Positions 1 to 8,329 of a stretch of 15,887 nucleotides of DNA are shown piece by piece. Position 1 is the stretch's first letter, and each line of letters starts with the position of its first letter. The notes below the pieces were generated by a model, which was not told the origin of the DNA, did no database searches, and saw only the letters and a list, made by a program, of their open reading frames with translations. The stretch comes from Rickettsiales bacterium (GTDB lineage: Bacteria; Pseudomonadota; Alphaproteobacteria; Rickettsiales; Anaplasmataceae), in NCBI GenBank assembly GCA_031266615.1, contig JAISAR010000045.1, forward strand, positions 1-15,887. The letters run 5' to 3'. The translations under genes and the position numbers were made by a program.

Positions 1-607
1 TGGAGTAGAAGCTCAACTTGATAAAGGGGCTAATGTTAATTATGTACGTCGAGAAGATGGCTGTGCACCATGCTGTCAGTTATAACCATGAAAATCTTGA
101 GTTTGTGAAGTTCTTAATAGGGAAAGAAAAGGTGAAATTATTTAGCACCAAAGATTAAAGAAGATATAGTAAATGGGAGACACCCAAGTGGCTTGAGGTT
201 AGCTGATTTGAGGGAAATACCGGTGTTGTGGAGTGAGCAGATGGAAAAATTGTAAGGAATGGCGTCTTAATTTACAAAAGTAACAGAAAGAGTACGTGCC
301 AGAAGGAGCTGATACGAAGGGCCATGCCAAAAGATGTTGAGGAAGTCAAGATTGATGTAAAAAAGCAAATCAATGTTATAAAAGCTGACACTCAATTATG
401 CGAAAATATCAATATAAATGACGAAGATTTTAGCATGCTAGATACGACAATGGCAGAAAATGTATCGAATTTTAGCTGCACATTTTAATAATAGATCTGG
501 GGAAAAATTCTATAGAAATCGAAAAATGCAACGTACAATACTCTAAATCCCAGCATACAACTCGAGAAAGTAGTACATGTGGACTAATCTACAGCTTCCT
601 TTGAACC
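1..607 (+). pseudogene. Decayed ankyrin-repeat gene, 3' remnant, 5' end outside window
   Basis: Translated pieces of an ankyrin protein are scattered over all three plus-strand frames. Frame 2 from position 5 reads VEAQLDKGANVNYVRREDG, a typical repeat end. Frame 3 (60-158) continues with AVHHAVSYNHENLEFVKFL and a stop. Frame 1 (172-255) reads NGRHPSGLRLADLREIPVLW before a stop. Frame 3 (237-488) is open again, with DGKIVRNGVLIYKSNRK and MPKDVEEVKIDVKKQ, to a TAA at 486. Frame 2 (497-604) gives a last piece with SIEIEKCNVQYSKSQH. The order of the pieces and the frame changes near 58, 158-172 and 237-250 point to one gene broken by several indels. No product is expected. The downstream limit is approximate. 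The gene converges on the ANK-OTU gene, whose stop is at 708. Confidence 0.6.
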
Positions 608-707
608 TGAAAGCGTACTTGAAAATTCATAAGTGCTAAGTAAATTCTTTTTTAACCATCTAAATAAACTTCCTCCATCATTGCTGTGTAACAAGTCATA
701 TACGGAG

Positions 708-3488
708 CTATGATCCACTTACAAGTAGTGACTTATGTTGGTGAGATTCTATCTTTAACTCGTCCATACTACACCTTGGTGAGCTTGAATAGCATTTTGC
801 CAAGATTTTATTACTATTAAACAGTGGTTCAAAATGATCATGTCCCTTATTTACTATATGTAAGACATTATTGTCATCATAATCTATCCTATTATACTCA
901 CCTGTACTTCTTGATCCTAAACTATCTATTAGTTGATGCAAGGATGGATCTTGTTGTTCATCAGTAGCATGTAATGGATTACTCTCTACAACATGCAATT
1001 TTACACCATACTTTCCGCAAAGTATTCTACCTTCAACCTCAGGATCACCCCATCTATTGTTATTTAGAATATTTTTTGCATAAAAATCTGGAGTTTCCCT
1101 ACGCACCACGCCATTATTATCATGACTGTTAGTAATAGCATTTATGAACCATTCTGGTGGGTTATTTCGTGCAAACTCTTTACAATATTGTCGCAATTGC
1201 TCAACAGTAGCTTTTATTCCTAATTGTTGTTCTAGTTCTTGTCTAAACGAATCAAAAAAACAGTTTCCATCTTCAATTGCTTGTCCTAAATAGAAATTAT
1301 CAGGTATGTTTGATTTTTGTTCTTTATCACCTTGTTTTTCTGCTTTTTCAATAACTCCTTTCTCTAAACCAAAAATCTTACTCCAGTTATATTTACCTTC
1401 TAACCCCAATTTTTTACTTTCCTTTTCTGCTGCTTTAGCTAAGTCTGTTTTAGAAATATCCCCTTTTTCTTCACAGAACCTAGATAAAGTTTTAAAGATT
1501 TCTACCAGGTGAGTTTTTATGTCAAAATTCTTCTCCTTTTTTACAATATTAGACTCAATATAGCGTAAATCCTGTAATAGTTGTTGCTTTTCATTTACAG
1601 TTTGAGCAGCTGAACTAACTGTTTCGGAATATTGACAAAGTTTTCCTGATCTAGTAAAGAAACCTCGTTCTATGGCTTGATCAACTGGTAACCCCCCTAG
1701 TAAGCAATTCTTACCTATTTTTTCGTTACAATTTTTTAATTCCTCCAGTAAATCTTGATCGTTCACCTCTACTCTTATTAGGTCTTTATTTTGTGTATCA
1801 GGATATAACCTAACCTCTAGTTCCCCCTGAATGGTATAGAAAGTTAATACTATATCACTACCTTCTGTAAGATCTGTGTAATTCCTTACACCATCTTTTG
1901 TGATAATCTCTACTTCACTATTACCGATCTTTACTATATTTCTTCCACACTTTACATCTCCATGGGTTAGCCCTAAATCCCTTGTTCCATCTGTAATTTG
2001 TGCAACATCTATTGTACTGTCCTCTGAATATTCTAAGTAAAAAGTAGCGTTATCCATTTTTGCACGATTTAACTTGCCGTTGGTCGCATTTTTTGCGATT
2101 TTCAGGAATTTCTGAGTACAATTAACATACTTTTCATGAGCTTTTATCATATTAGCTTTGTGATCTTTAAATTCTAATTCCAGTTCGCCAATTACACCTA
2201 TACTGTTTTTAGTATAGCACGCTGCTCCCCACGATACCAACTTACATACTATATCGCTTGCAACTTTAGGATTCTTTTCTAATCTACTAATTTCTTTTAT
2301 TACATAATCTGTAAAGTTGTACTTTTCACCTTGAGAAGATTTTTTAGCGAAATTTAACATTACTCCGAAATCTATAGTTCTATCTACAACTTTTTCCAGT
2401 TGATCCATACTTTCAACTTGAGATATGTCATTTAAAAATCCACCTAGCACTATCTGTTGGTTTGGGATACTCCATAAAGTCCTAGGTGGAAGCAAACACT
2501 TTTTCTTCTTATTGCACATATTTGCATCTTTTTTAGGATCAGTTGCTCCTGCCTTTAGAAGTAAATCCACTGCTTCTTTGCAAGTAGCTCTAGCATAACT
2601 AAGTACTTTTGACATACCTACTCTATCCTGAACAATGAAAATCATTTTGAGATCCCGACTATTCTTATGTTTATCCAGAAACTTGCCTAAATTTTCAATA
2701 GCCTGACGATTAAAAACTTCACCTATAACATGAGGTTTTTTATAATCTTCAGGCGAGAGTATACCTAAAAGCATATCATACAGCTCTTTACTCAACTTTT
2801 TCTGATTGTCAGTTAAGAAGCATTCTAAAATGTGGCAGTTATTATTATCAATAGCAGTTTGTAATGGGGTTTTTCGTTTATTGTCCCGTATGTTAGGATC
2901 AGCTTTTCCCTCCAAGAGTAGATTTATAGTGAGATACCTATAGTTACTATCAGCAGCATAATGTAAAGGTGTTTTCCCTTCATTGCTTTCTATATTAGGA
3001 TCAGCCCCTGCTTGTAGAAGTAAATTGACTAAAGTAGGACCGCTCTGATCATCATTGAGTCTTGAAGCAGCATGCAATAACGTTAATCCTGACTCTCCCC
3101 TTTTAAGGTTAAGAACAACTTTTAAATCTTGATCGTCCTTGTTATCTTTTAAAAAATTTTCAAGTTTTTTAGTATCGTACTCATGAAGATAAGAACCTAT
3201 ACCCTTAAGAGTTTTTAGTAATTCTTTATTTAACTTTTTTTGATTCTCGTTCAAATTTGTTGTATGAGCAAGCCATATACACACCAGCTCCTCAAATGAA
3301 CATTGACCATCAACTAGAGATCTACCTCCATTTAATTCAGATGGAACCCATAAATATTTTTTAATTAACTCGTACTCTTCATCCAATAGTTTGTCTGTTT
3401 CTGACCACTCTTGTCCAGGACTTAATTTCTCTTCTAGCTTTTTGCTCGCTTGTTTACTTTGCCCGTTGATAGCTTCAGCAATAACCAT
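708..3488 (-). CDS. Ankyrin-repeat protein with C-terminal OTU-family cysteine protease domain
   Basis: A 926-residue protein, probably a host-directed effector. Ankyrin repeats lie at about residues 133-163, 171-201 and 205-225 (GKTPLHYAADSN, KADPNIRDNKRKTPL), with a weaker one near 290-317. A central stretch (about 340-640) is not recognised; part of it (about 480-590) looks beta-rich. Residues about 730-890 match the OTU deubiquitinase fold: the Cys loop EDGNCFFDSF has Asp740, Gly741, Asn742 and candidate nucleophile Cys743, and HFEPLF carries candidate His885. The 142-residue spacing is normal for OTU proteases, so the site looks intact. No signal peptide or membrane segment is apparent. 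ATG 3488 is preceded by a strong AGGAGG site and a TTGACT/TAATAT promoter. The gene lies 435 bp downstream of cifB on the same strand but has its own promoter. ANK plus OTU is the architecture of the Spiroplasma male-killer Spaid; a similar role here is unproven. Ubiquitin-cleaving activity is inferred from the motifs. Confidence 0.88.
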   Translation of the reverse strand: MVIAEAINGQSKQASKKLEEKLSPGQEWSETDKLLDEEYELIKKYLWVPSELNGGRSLVDGQCSFEELVCIWLAHTTNLNENQKKLNKELLKTLKGIGSYLHEYDTKKLENFLKDNKDDQDLKVVLNLKRGESGLTLLHAASRLNDDQSGPTLVNLLLQAGADPNIESNEGKTPLHYAADSNYRYLTINLLLEGKADPNIRDNKRKTPLQTAIDNNNCHILECFLTDNQKKLSKELYDMLLGILSPEDYKKPHVIGEVFNRQAIENLGKFLDKHKNSRDLKMIFIVQDRVGMSKVLSYARATCKEAVDLLLKAGATDPKKDANMCNKKKKCLLPPRTLWSIPNQQIVLGGFLNDISQVESMDQLEKVVDRTIDFGVMLNFAKKSSQGEKYNFTDYVIKEISRLEKNPKVASDIVCKLVSWGAACYTKNSIGVIGELELEFKDHKANMIKAHEKYVNCTQKFLKIAKNATNGKLNRAKMDNATFYLEYSEDSTIDVAQITDGTRDLGLTHGDVKCGRNIVKIGNSEVEIITKDGVRNYTDLTEGSDIVLTFYTIQGELEVRLYPDTQNKDLIRVEVNDQDLLEELKNCNEKIGKNCLLGGLPVDQAIERGFFTRSGKLCQYSETVSSAAQTVNEKQQLLQDLRYIESNIVKKEKNFDIKTHLVEIFKTLSRFCEEKGDISKTDLAKAAEKESKKLGLEGKYNWSKIFGLEKGVIEKAEKQGDKEQKSNIPDNFYLGQAIEDGNCFFDSFRQELEQQLGIKATVEQLRQYCKEFARNNPPEWFINAITNSHDNNGVVRRETPDFYAKNILNNNRWGDPEVEGRILCGKYGVKLHVVESNPLHATDEQQDPSLHQLIDSLGSRSTGEYNRIDYDDNNVLHIVNKGHDHFEPLFNSNKILAKCYSSSPRCSMDELKIESHQHKSLLVSGS

Positions 3489-3504
3489 ACTTTCCTCCTA
3501 GCTT

Positions 3505-3737
3505 GATATATTATGTACAATATATAATATGAGTCAAGCTGATTTTAATATAATATTTTTATTATTTTGCAATTTTTGAGTTTTTGTAGTAAGTTCAGGT
3601 GTTTACATAAACTTTCTTTTAACCTAATAAAGATGCCTGATAGGATAGTAAACTTGCAACCTTGATTCAGAGTGTTAAGCAATCAACATAGCAGAATTTA
3701 TAGTCTCTTTCCTTCCACATCAACTTCAACTTGACAC
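3505..3737. repeat. Duplicated upstream segment, copy A (other copy at 15351-15589)
   Basis: This segment upstream of the ANK-OTU gene aligns collinearly with 15351-15589 upstream of the ANK-PRANC gene. Shared landmarks in order are GATATATTAT, the TTGACT promoter (AGTCAA on the plus strand), TAATATTTTTA, TCAGGTGTTTACATA, GGTAAAC/AGTAAAC next to CTTG, CAGAGT and a final TTGAC block. By eye roughly three quarters of positions agree. The start codons lie at different distances from the shared block. Confidence 0.65.
3508..3537 (-). promoter_or_regulatory. Promoter with inverted repeat, upstream of the ANK-OTU gene
   Basis: Reading the minus strand, TTGACT (complement of 3532-3537) is followed after 18 bp by TAATAT (complement of 3508-3513), or after 17 bp by ATAATA. 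An inverted repeat ATATTAT-N9-ATAATAT (3508-3514 and 3524-3530) covers the -10 and most of the spacer. The same arms, spacing and hexamers occur upstream of the ANK-PRANC gene. The predicted transcript would have a leader of under 20 nt, ending in an AGGAGG ribosome site. Confidence 0.6.
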
Positions 3738-3923
3738 TTCTATAAAATTCTCCGACATTGATTTTGAACTTACTACACGGATTTTTTTGCCTGCCCATCT
3801 GTAATCCACTACTCAATAAAGCCGATCTGGTTACAAAATGAAGTAGTCAATATAACACTTTCAACCAATTCTAACTATAAACCTGCTATTTATGACAGAC
3901 AATTAAACTCTCAATAATCCCTT

Positions 3924-6188
3924 TTATCTATAAGGAAAGTCGTCCACAGTGTCAATTCCTAAGTTATCTTTTATGCGTAGAACATTACTAACTGCTATAA
4001 GGGTATTTGGGACATTTTGTGCTGGTGCTGGCGCTTGATCATTAAATACGGCATACGAGAAAACCATTTTATCTCCATCAGTAATGCGATCAAATCCTCT
4101 ACTCTGCAGATAACCCTCCACCTGCTCATCTGCTTCTTCTTCTCTATTTTGTACGTCTGCTTCAGTGGCAGCAAACTTTAGCTCTGTTCCAATCGGATGA
4201 GTACCTCCCATCCTTCCTATAGCTCGTGACAATACTAAGTCTAACTTTCCTCCTCCTCCAACCTGAAATTCACTAACTACCCTAGCAGGATTATCGCAAG
4301 TGTAAAATAATCCATGCAATGCAGCATGAAACCCAGCTTCTCTAGCATTATCTCTGTTCACTACCCATGCTAATGATTGGAGTCCTGCATTATTTGGCTG
4401 GGGTGGATTTAGCACGTTGGAAATTGCTTGGTAAAACCGTTCATGACTGTCTGGATCTTCATTTTCCCAGCCAGTATTCATCATTACATTTGCAGCGCGA
4501 TGCACATTACTAACGCCACCTATTCGTAAAAGCTCACCTTGAAAAGGCTGATTACCTCTATCAAGCAGGTAGTCAGCAGGCGAGTCAAATGTTTCTACAT
4601 TAACAGTTAAACCAAGGTTATCATTTACTCCTCTTGTCCTTCTATTTATGGTCAAATTACACACCACTTCATGTACCATAGCATTCGGCCAACGCGATAG
4701 ATCCAATCCATTGTCCGGAAAAAGTTGATTAGCCAATACGTGGCGAACATGAAATACGATCACCTCCTCCTTCTGGTCTCTACCTCGTGATACATGCAAA
4801 ACCATAGTCAAAGCACGATCTCCAATATTTACTTGTGTATTGTATCCTTGCTCATCTAACATTTTTGCATTACCGTCATAGTGAAACAAGTGCTTATCTA
4901 CTATTGCACGATTTCCTTCTATTGGCACAGTTCCTTTTGCAAATGCAATACTTGCGAAAGCAAATCCACTTGTATAGAGAAATATTCTTCTATCTCTAGC
5001 GTTAACACCACCCCTATTCCTAATACCTGGTACAGCAGGTACACCAAAGGCTGGATGGAGTAGATAATCCCTAACATTTTCTCCAATCTCCTCATCCTCT
5101 ACAGGTTCAAATAATCTTTCCATTAAAGAAGAACCTTTTGCTAAAAAAGCCCTCACACCAAGCTGTAAACGTCCTGGGTTACCAAAATCGAAATTCACTC
5201 CAGCGCAGACAGCTCTTGGTGATAATGTTGGAATAGATATGGATGAAACGGGACATCCATTAACATAATTTCCAGCCTGCTCTAATGCACGGCCAGCATT
5301 CCTATCTGCTCTTCTGCCTGCCTTAAGTTCAGTTACACAGGGAACAGAATTAATTAACCTCTGTGTACCACGTACAATAGAAGTAATATCTGCATATCCA
5401 CCACCTACAAACAGCTCAAGGTAAATATTGGCTACATTGCGATATCTAAAATGTATCAAAACACCGGACACAAAACCATGATAGTCAGACTCTCTACCAT
5501 AGAAGTCCAATGCCTGACTATATCTATCGTAGACACCAATAATATGCTGAAACACTTCCTCAGTAGTGTCGTGTACATCATCTGCATCATCACTTTCTAG
5601 CTGATTCATCAAATCCGGTAAATAATTATTTTGCAGCCCAGGTGTTCTGGTAATCTCTTGAAAACTATGTCTACGAGTTAAATAAGATGCATGATTTCCA
5701 GTAAACGGCCCTTGTCCTGCCTGAAATATCCTACATCTTACTGCTTCCTCTTCTTCATCTTCACCTTGATTATCCGCCCATATAAATGTTTTATACTCTT
5801 GCCATTCAAGCTCTTCATCTCGCAGGATACCTTCCAGCTGCTCCCTTTCCTGCTGGCTAAACCTAGAACCGTAGCTATTCTCTCTGTCAGCAATAGTATA
5901 GCACCTTACAACTCTTCTGTTATTTCCATCAGTTGTTAGAATTGCAACCTTTAGATTTCCCCTTCCAGGACTACCTGGATCATTATCAAAACGAAAGAAG
6001 ATTCTTTCATCATTGTTTGCAACACCAGAATCATGTGCAGTAGCAAACATGCCAAAAAAGAACGCAGGAAAAAAGTGATCTTTGCCAACTGAATGCAGAA
6101 AAGATGGACATGAATCCAAGAAATATTCAAACTTTTCCGTGAATTCTCCACAATTTCCATTTATTAAACTTCTAACTAACCCATGCAT
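3924..6188 (-). CDS. cifB: Cytoplasmic incompatibility factor CifB, nuclease-only type (CinB-like)
   Basis: A 754-residue CifB-family protein, the sterility-inducing partner of CifA in Wolbachia cytoplasmic incompatibility. The N-terminus (GLVRSLINGN, CPSFLHSV, RVVRCYTIADR) resembles my recollection of wPip CidB (GLIRSL, CPSFLYHV, VVRCYSISDR). Two PD-(D/E)XK nuclease cores are visible: Asp267 (GYAD) with Glu287 and Lys289 (TELK), and Asp650 (KLDLVL) with Glu669 and Lys671 (TELKF). Both have the D-ExK set, so nuclease function is plausible. The protein ends soon after the second core and lacks the Ulp1-like deubiquitinase of type I CidB, placing it among types II-IV; I cannot fix the type by eye. 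ATG 6188 lies 9 bp after cifA, and the cifA stop TAG forms part of its GGAG ribosome site, so the two are probably translationally coupled. By eye the gene seems slightly richer in G+C than its neighbours. It is expected to act in host germline nuclei after transfer from the bacterium; that comes from family knowledge. Confidence 0.95.
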   Translation of the reverse strand: MHGLVRSLINGNCGEFTEKFEYFLDSCPSFLHSVGKDHFFPAFFFGMFATAHDSGVANNDERIFFRFDNDPGSPGRGNLKVAILTTDGNNRRVVRCYTIADRENSYGSRFSQQEREQLEGILRDEELEWQEYKTFIWADNQGEDEEEEAVRCRIFQAGQGPFTGNHASYLTRRHSFQEITRTPGLQNNYLPDLMNQLESDDADDVHDTTEEVFQHIIGVYDRYSQALDFYGRESDYHGFVSGVLIHFRYRNVANIYLELFVGGGYADITSIVRGTQRLINSVPCVTELKAGRRADRNAGRALEQAGNYVNGCPVSSISIPTLSPRAVCAGVNFDFGNPGRLQLGVRAFLAKGSSLMERLFEPVEDEEIGENVRDYLLHPAFGVPAVPGIRNRGGVNARDRRIFLYTSGFAFASIAFAKGTVPIEGNRAIVDKHLFHYDGNAKMLDEQGYNTQVNIGDRALTMVLHVSRGRDQKEEVIVFHVRHVLANQLFPDNGLDLSRWPNAMVHEVVCNLTINRRTRGVNDNLGLTVNVETFDSPADYLLDRGNQPFQGELLRIGGVSNVHRAANVMMNTGWENEDPDSHERFYQAISNVLNPPQPNNAGLQSLAWVVNRDNAREAGFHAALHGLFYTCDNPARVVSEFQVGGGGKLDLVLSRAIGRMGGTHPIGTELKFAATEADVQNREEEADEQVEGYLQSRGFDRITDGDKMVFSYAVFNDQAPAPAQNVPNTLIAVSNVLRIKDNLGIDTVDDFPYR

Positions 6189-6200
6189 AAAATACTCCTA
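6188..6200 (-). promoter_or_regulatory. cifA stop / cifB ribosome-site overlap
   Basis: On the minus strand cifA ends with TAG, whose G begins the GGAG of TAGGAG. ATG of cifB follows after TATTTT. Ribosomes finishing cifA would therefore be placed at the cifB start, giving coupled translation. Confidence 0.6.
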
Positions 6201-7562
6201 CTTATTGCGACCAGAAAAACTACTAACTTCAGCGCTTCCTAGTGTAGACTGTGGGTCACCAGCTCCACCAAAATCACCTCTTCCGTTAGGCACGGATACC
6301 GTATCTAATTCAGCAAACAACTTTTCTGCTAATTTACCATAGTCTATATTTTTTCTCATACCATCCCTACCAACCATTTTTAGGTTATCAACAACAGATT
6401 TTTTAAAATACATAAAACTTTCAACTGCACAAAACTCTTTGGCAAACTGTAGTACCTTTAACACCTCTTCCTTTTTTGTACAACCAAGTTGCCAATCGAC
6501 AATCAATCCTGCAAGCGCACGCTTAATCGGAACCCTTCCATTAGAAAAAAATACCGCAGCTTTTTCCTCACGCCCCTCATGATTATTGAAATTACCACAC
6601 TTTATAAGGTTCATTATAGCCTCCCTAGCTTGAATAGTTGACTCAGAATTTTCGAGCATCATGTCCGAAAGTGAGGAAAGAAGAAGAGTATAACTCCTAG
6701 GTGAAAGTATCTTATCCTCCAGTATTTTATCTTTAAACATCGGAAGTATAGCTTGCATCGTATCAAAAAAACCTTGATGTATCAACGTGCTAAAGAGAGA
6801 GTACACTCCTTTATCTTTTTTTGATAGCTCAGAATCTTTAAACAGCTTGTTTTTTGCTTGATCGCTCATTTTACTAAGACAAAAGTCTAAAGTAACAGCA
6901 CCATTATGGTCACATTGAACAGAGGATAATATAGTGACTGCATCAGTAATTTCCCTTTCTCTTTCTTTTTCATTTAGAAGGCTATAAAAATATTCTACTC
7001 CTTCGCTCCACTTAAGTGCTATAGCTTTCTTAAATCCTTCTGTTGCGCTGACATGCTTCTTAAATTCTCCAGATTTTTTATCAACCCAAAAGCTAAATAC
7101 AGGGTCTTGACTCTTCATATAACCCAACAACTCACTCTTTACATATTTGTTATTGCTAGTTGCAGGCTTACCATCATCATCTATCTCTTCAGAAGAGAAG
7201 CTACTTTTGTAAGATTCAAACTGCTCCTGAAAGAACAAAGGAATTTTATCTATCACGCAGTATCGACATGCCATATCATATCTAGGAAGAGGGTTCTTTA
7301 TTTCGCCTATTTTTTCTTCAGTAAACCTCTGTCCTAAGATTGTATTGTTCAATCTTGTACCTGACCAACAACTTTCATCGCGAAATATGTTGTATAAGAA
7401 TTGTAGCTTATCATCTTTAAGATATTCTACCTGCCTAATGTAAGTTTTTACCCATCTTTCAATAGCTGAACGCCTTTCAGCCATGACCTTGGAATCTGTA
7501 TGTTGAATAACACTCTTTAACTTACTAAGCACTGCAGCATGACGCTCCATTTTTTTTGGCAT
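6198..7562 (-). CDS. cifA: Cytoplasmic incompatibility factor CifA (rescue partner of CifB)
   Basis: A 454-residue protein immediately upstream of cifB, identified as CifA by its position, length and largely helical Wolbachia-specific sequence. In the known systems CifA binds the cognate CifB, contributes to incompatibility in males and rescues embryos when expressed in females. No catalytic motif is evident. There is a mid-protein charged segment (LLNEKEREREITDAV), and the C-terminal tail (about 430-454) is Gly/Ser-rich and probably disordered. ATG 7562 is preceded by TAGGGGG four bases upstream; the next ATG (residue 5) has no such site. A promoter at 7592-7620 fits a short leader, and cifA-cifB probably form one transcript. 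Compared with type I CidA (about 490 residues) it is somewhat shorter, as expected for the nuclease-type partners. Assignment as CifA is strong; the subtype is open. Confidence 0.92.
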   Translation of the reverse strand: MPKKMERHAAVLSKLKSVIQHTDSKVMAERRSAIERWVKTYIRQVEYLKDDKLQFLYNIFRDESCWSGTRLNNTILGQRFTEEKIGEIKNPLPRYDMACRYCVIDKIPLFFQEQFESYKSSFSSEEIDDDGKPATSNNKYVKSELLGYMKSQDPVFSFWVDKKSGEFKKHVSATEGFKKAIALKWSEGVEYFYSLLNEKEREREITDAVTILSSVQCDHNGAVTLDFCLSKMSDQAKNKLFKDSELSKKDKGVYSLFSTLIHQGFFDTMQAILPMFKDKILEDKILSPRSYTLLLSSLSDMMLENSESTIQAREAIMNLIKCGNFNNHEGREEKAAVFFSNGRVPIKRALAGLIVDWQLGCTKKEEVLKVLQFAKEFCAVESFMYFKKSVVDNLKMVGRDGMRKNIDYGKLAEKLFAELDTVSVPNGRGDFGGAGDPQSTLGSAEVSSFSGRNK

Positions 7563-7591
7563 TGTACCCCCTATATAAAAATATTGAGAGT

Positions 7592-7620
7592 ATTATGCAA
7601 AAGTTAGAATTAAATAGCAA
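7592..7620 (-). promoter_or_regulatory. Predicted promoter of cifA-cifB
   Basis: On the minus strand TTGCTA (complement of 7615-7620) is separated by exactly 17 bp from CATAAT (complement of 7592-7597). The -10 ends 29 bp before ATG 7562, which predicts a leader of about 22 nt containing the GGGGG ribosome site. It overlaps the first codons of the divergent broken frame. Confidence 0.5.
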
Positions 7621-8170
7621 CACTAAAATCACCAAAGATAGAAAAAACTCCATGCAAAATATTTTCTATGTTCGAACAAATACAAAAATTCTATTGGAAT
7701 TATAAGAAATACAAAAGAAAACATCCTTTACCGTTCAAGAAGTTAAACAAGAATCACAAGCGATAAAAGATATACTTACGTTATCATCACAGTCTAAAAA
7801 TCTAGGCTATAACAATCAAAAAATAAGCACAAAACCAAAAATAGTGGGAGCGGTTCTTAAAAAATCAGTTAAAAGTAAATCGATAGTACCATTAAGAGCT
7901 GAGAATCAAGATTATAGACAAGTAGTGCCAAAAGTGGAGGTGCCTGTTATAGTGGTTAATCGCAAGATGAAAAGTAAAGTAAAAGCAACAGTGGAAAATT
8001 TTGAGCAAAACCAAGCAAGAGAATGTGTAGGTATGCAACCCGCTAAAAGTAGCGCCATTATAGCAGCACAATCAGATGTTGGTATAAAGAAAAATCCATT
8101 AAAAGTTGCTTCCCAAGCTCAGTCATCCTTTATGAGAAATAAAAGATCTCTAGAAAATCCTGCAAAGTAG
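7595..8170 (+). pseudogene. Broken lysine-rich reading frame diverging from cifA, unknown function
   Basis: One frame runs from ATG 7595 to the TAG at 8168 with a single internal TAA at 7703-7705. The first part begins MQKLELNSNTKITKDRK and ends KILLEL. After the stop it continues as EIQKKTSFTVQEVKQESQ, with an amphipathic, probably coiled-coil stretch, then a basic, low-complexity region rich in Lys, Val and Ser (VLKKSVKSKSIVPLRAE, FMRNKRSLENPAK). GTG 7844 would give a 108-residue product, but it has no clear ribosome site. Continuity on both sides of the stop suggests a nonsense mutation in a gene of about 190 codons. ATG 7595 lies within the predicted cifA -10, so the true ancestral start may have been elsewhere. 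I do not recognise the family and see no domain. Confidence 0.4.
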
Positions 8171-8329
8171 CAGTTTGATCATGAGCCTTGTGAAAGCTCT
8201 CTTAATTACACATGTAAACGTAAAGCAGTTAGTTACACAGTTTGAAAGACACCTAGAAATATAGTGAATCCAAATAGATTCTCTAAAAATAGAGTTAAAT
8301 TTGTTACTTGTTATAATTACAACTTCTAT

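Larger units (their letters stand above)
3489..3923. other. Intergenic region between cifB and the ANK-OTU gene
   Basis: No intact gene. The part nearest the ANK-OTU gene holds its promoter and the duplicated segment. The rest (about 3738-3923) is downstream of cifB. It has short minus-strand open pieces, such as WITDGQAKKIRVVSSKSM and, in another frame, CSKFKINVGEFYRSVKLK. These may be remains of a lost coding sequence, but I cannot assign them. I see no convincing terminator hairpin after cifB. Confidence 0.5.

Noticed and set aside
3731..3746. TTGACA followed by TATAAA on the plus strand as a promoter
   Set aside because: The two hexamers are only about 4 bp apart, far from the 16-18 bp needed, and no plus-strand gene follows.
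4881..5939. Plus-strand frames opposite cifB
   Set aside because: Antisense shadows of a well-supported coding sequence, with no ribosome sites or recognisable domains.
5951..6160. 69-codon minus-strand frame inside cifB
   Set aside because: Overlaps the conserved CifB N-terminus in another frame; cifB is clearly the real gene.
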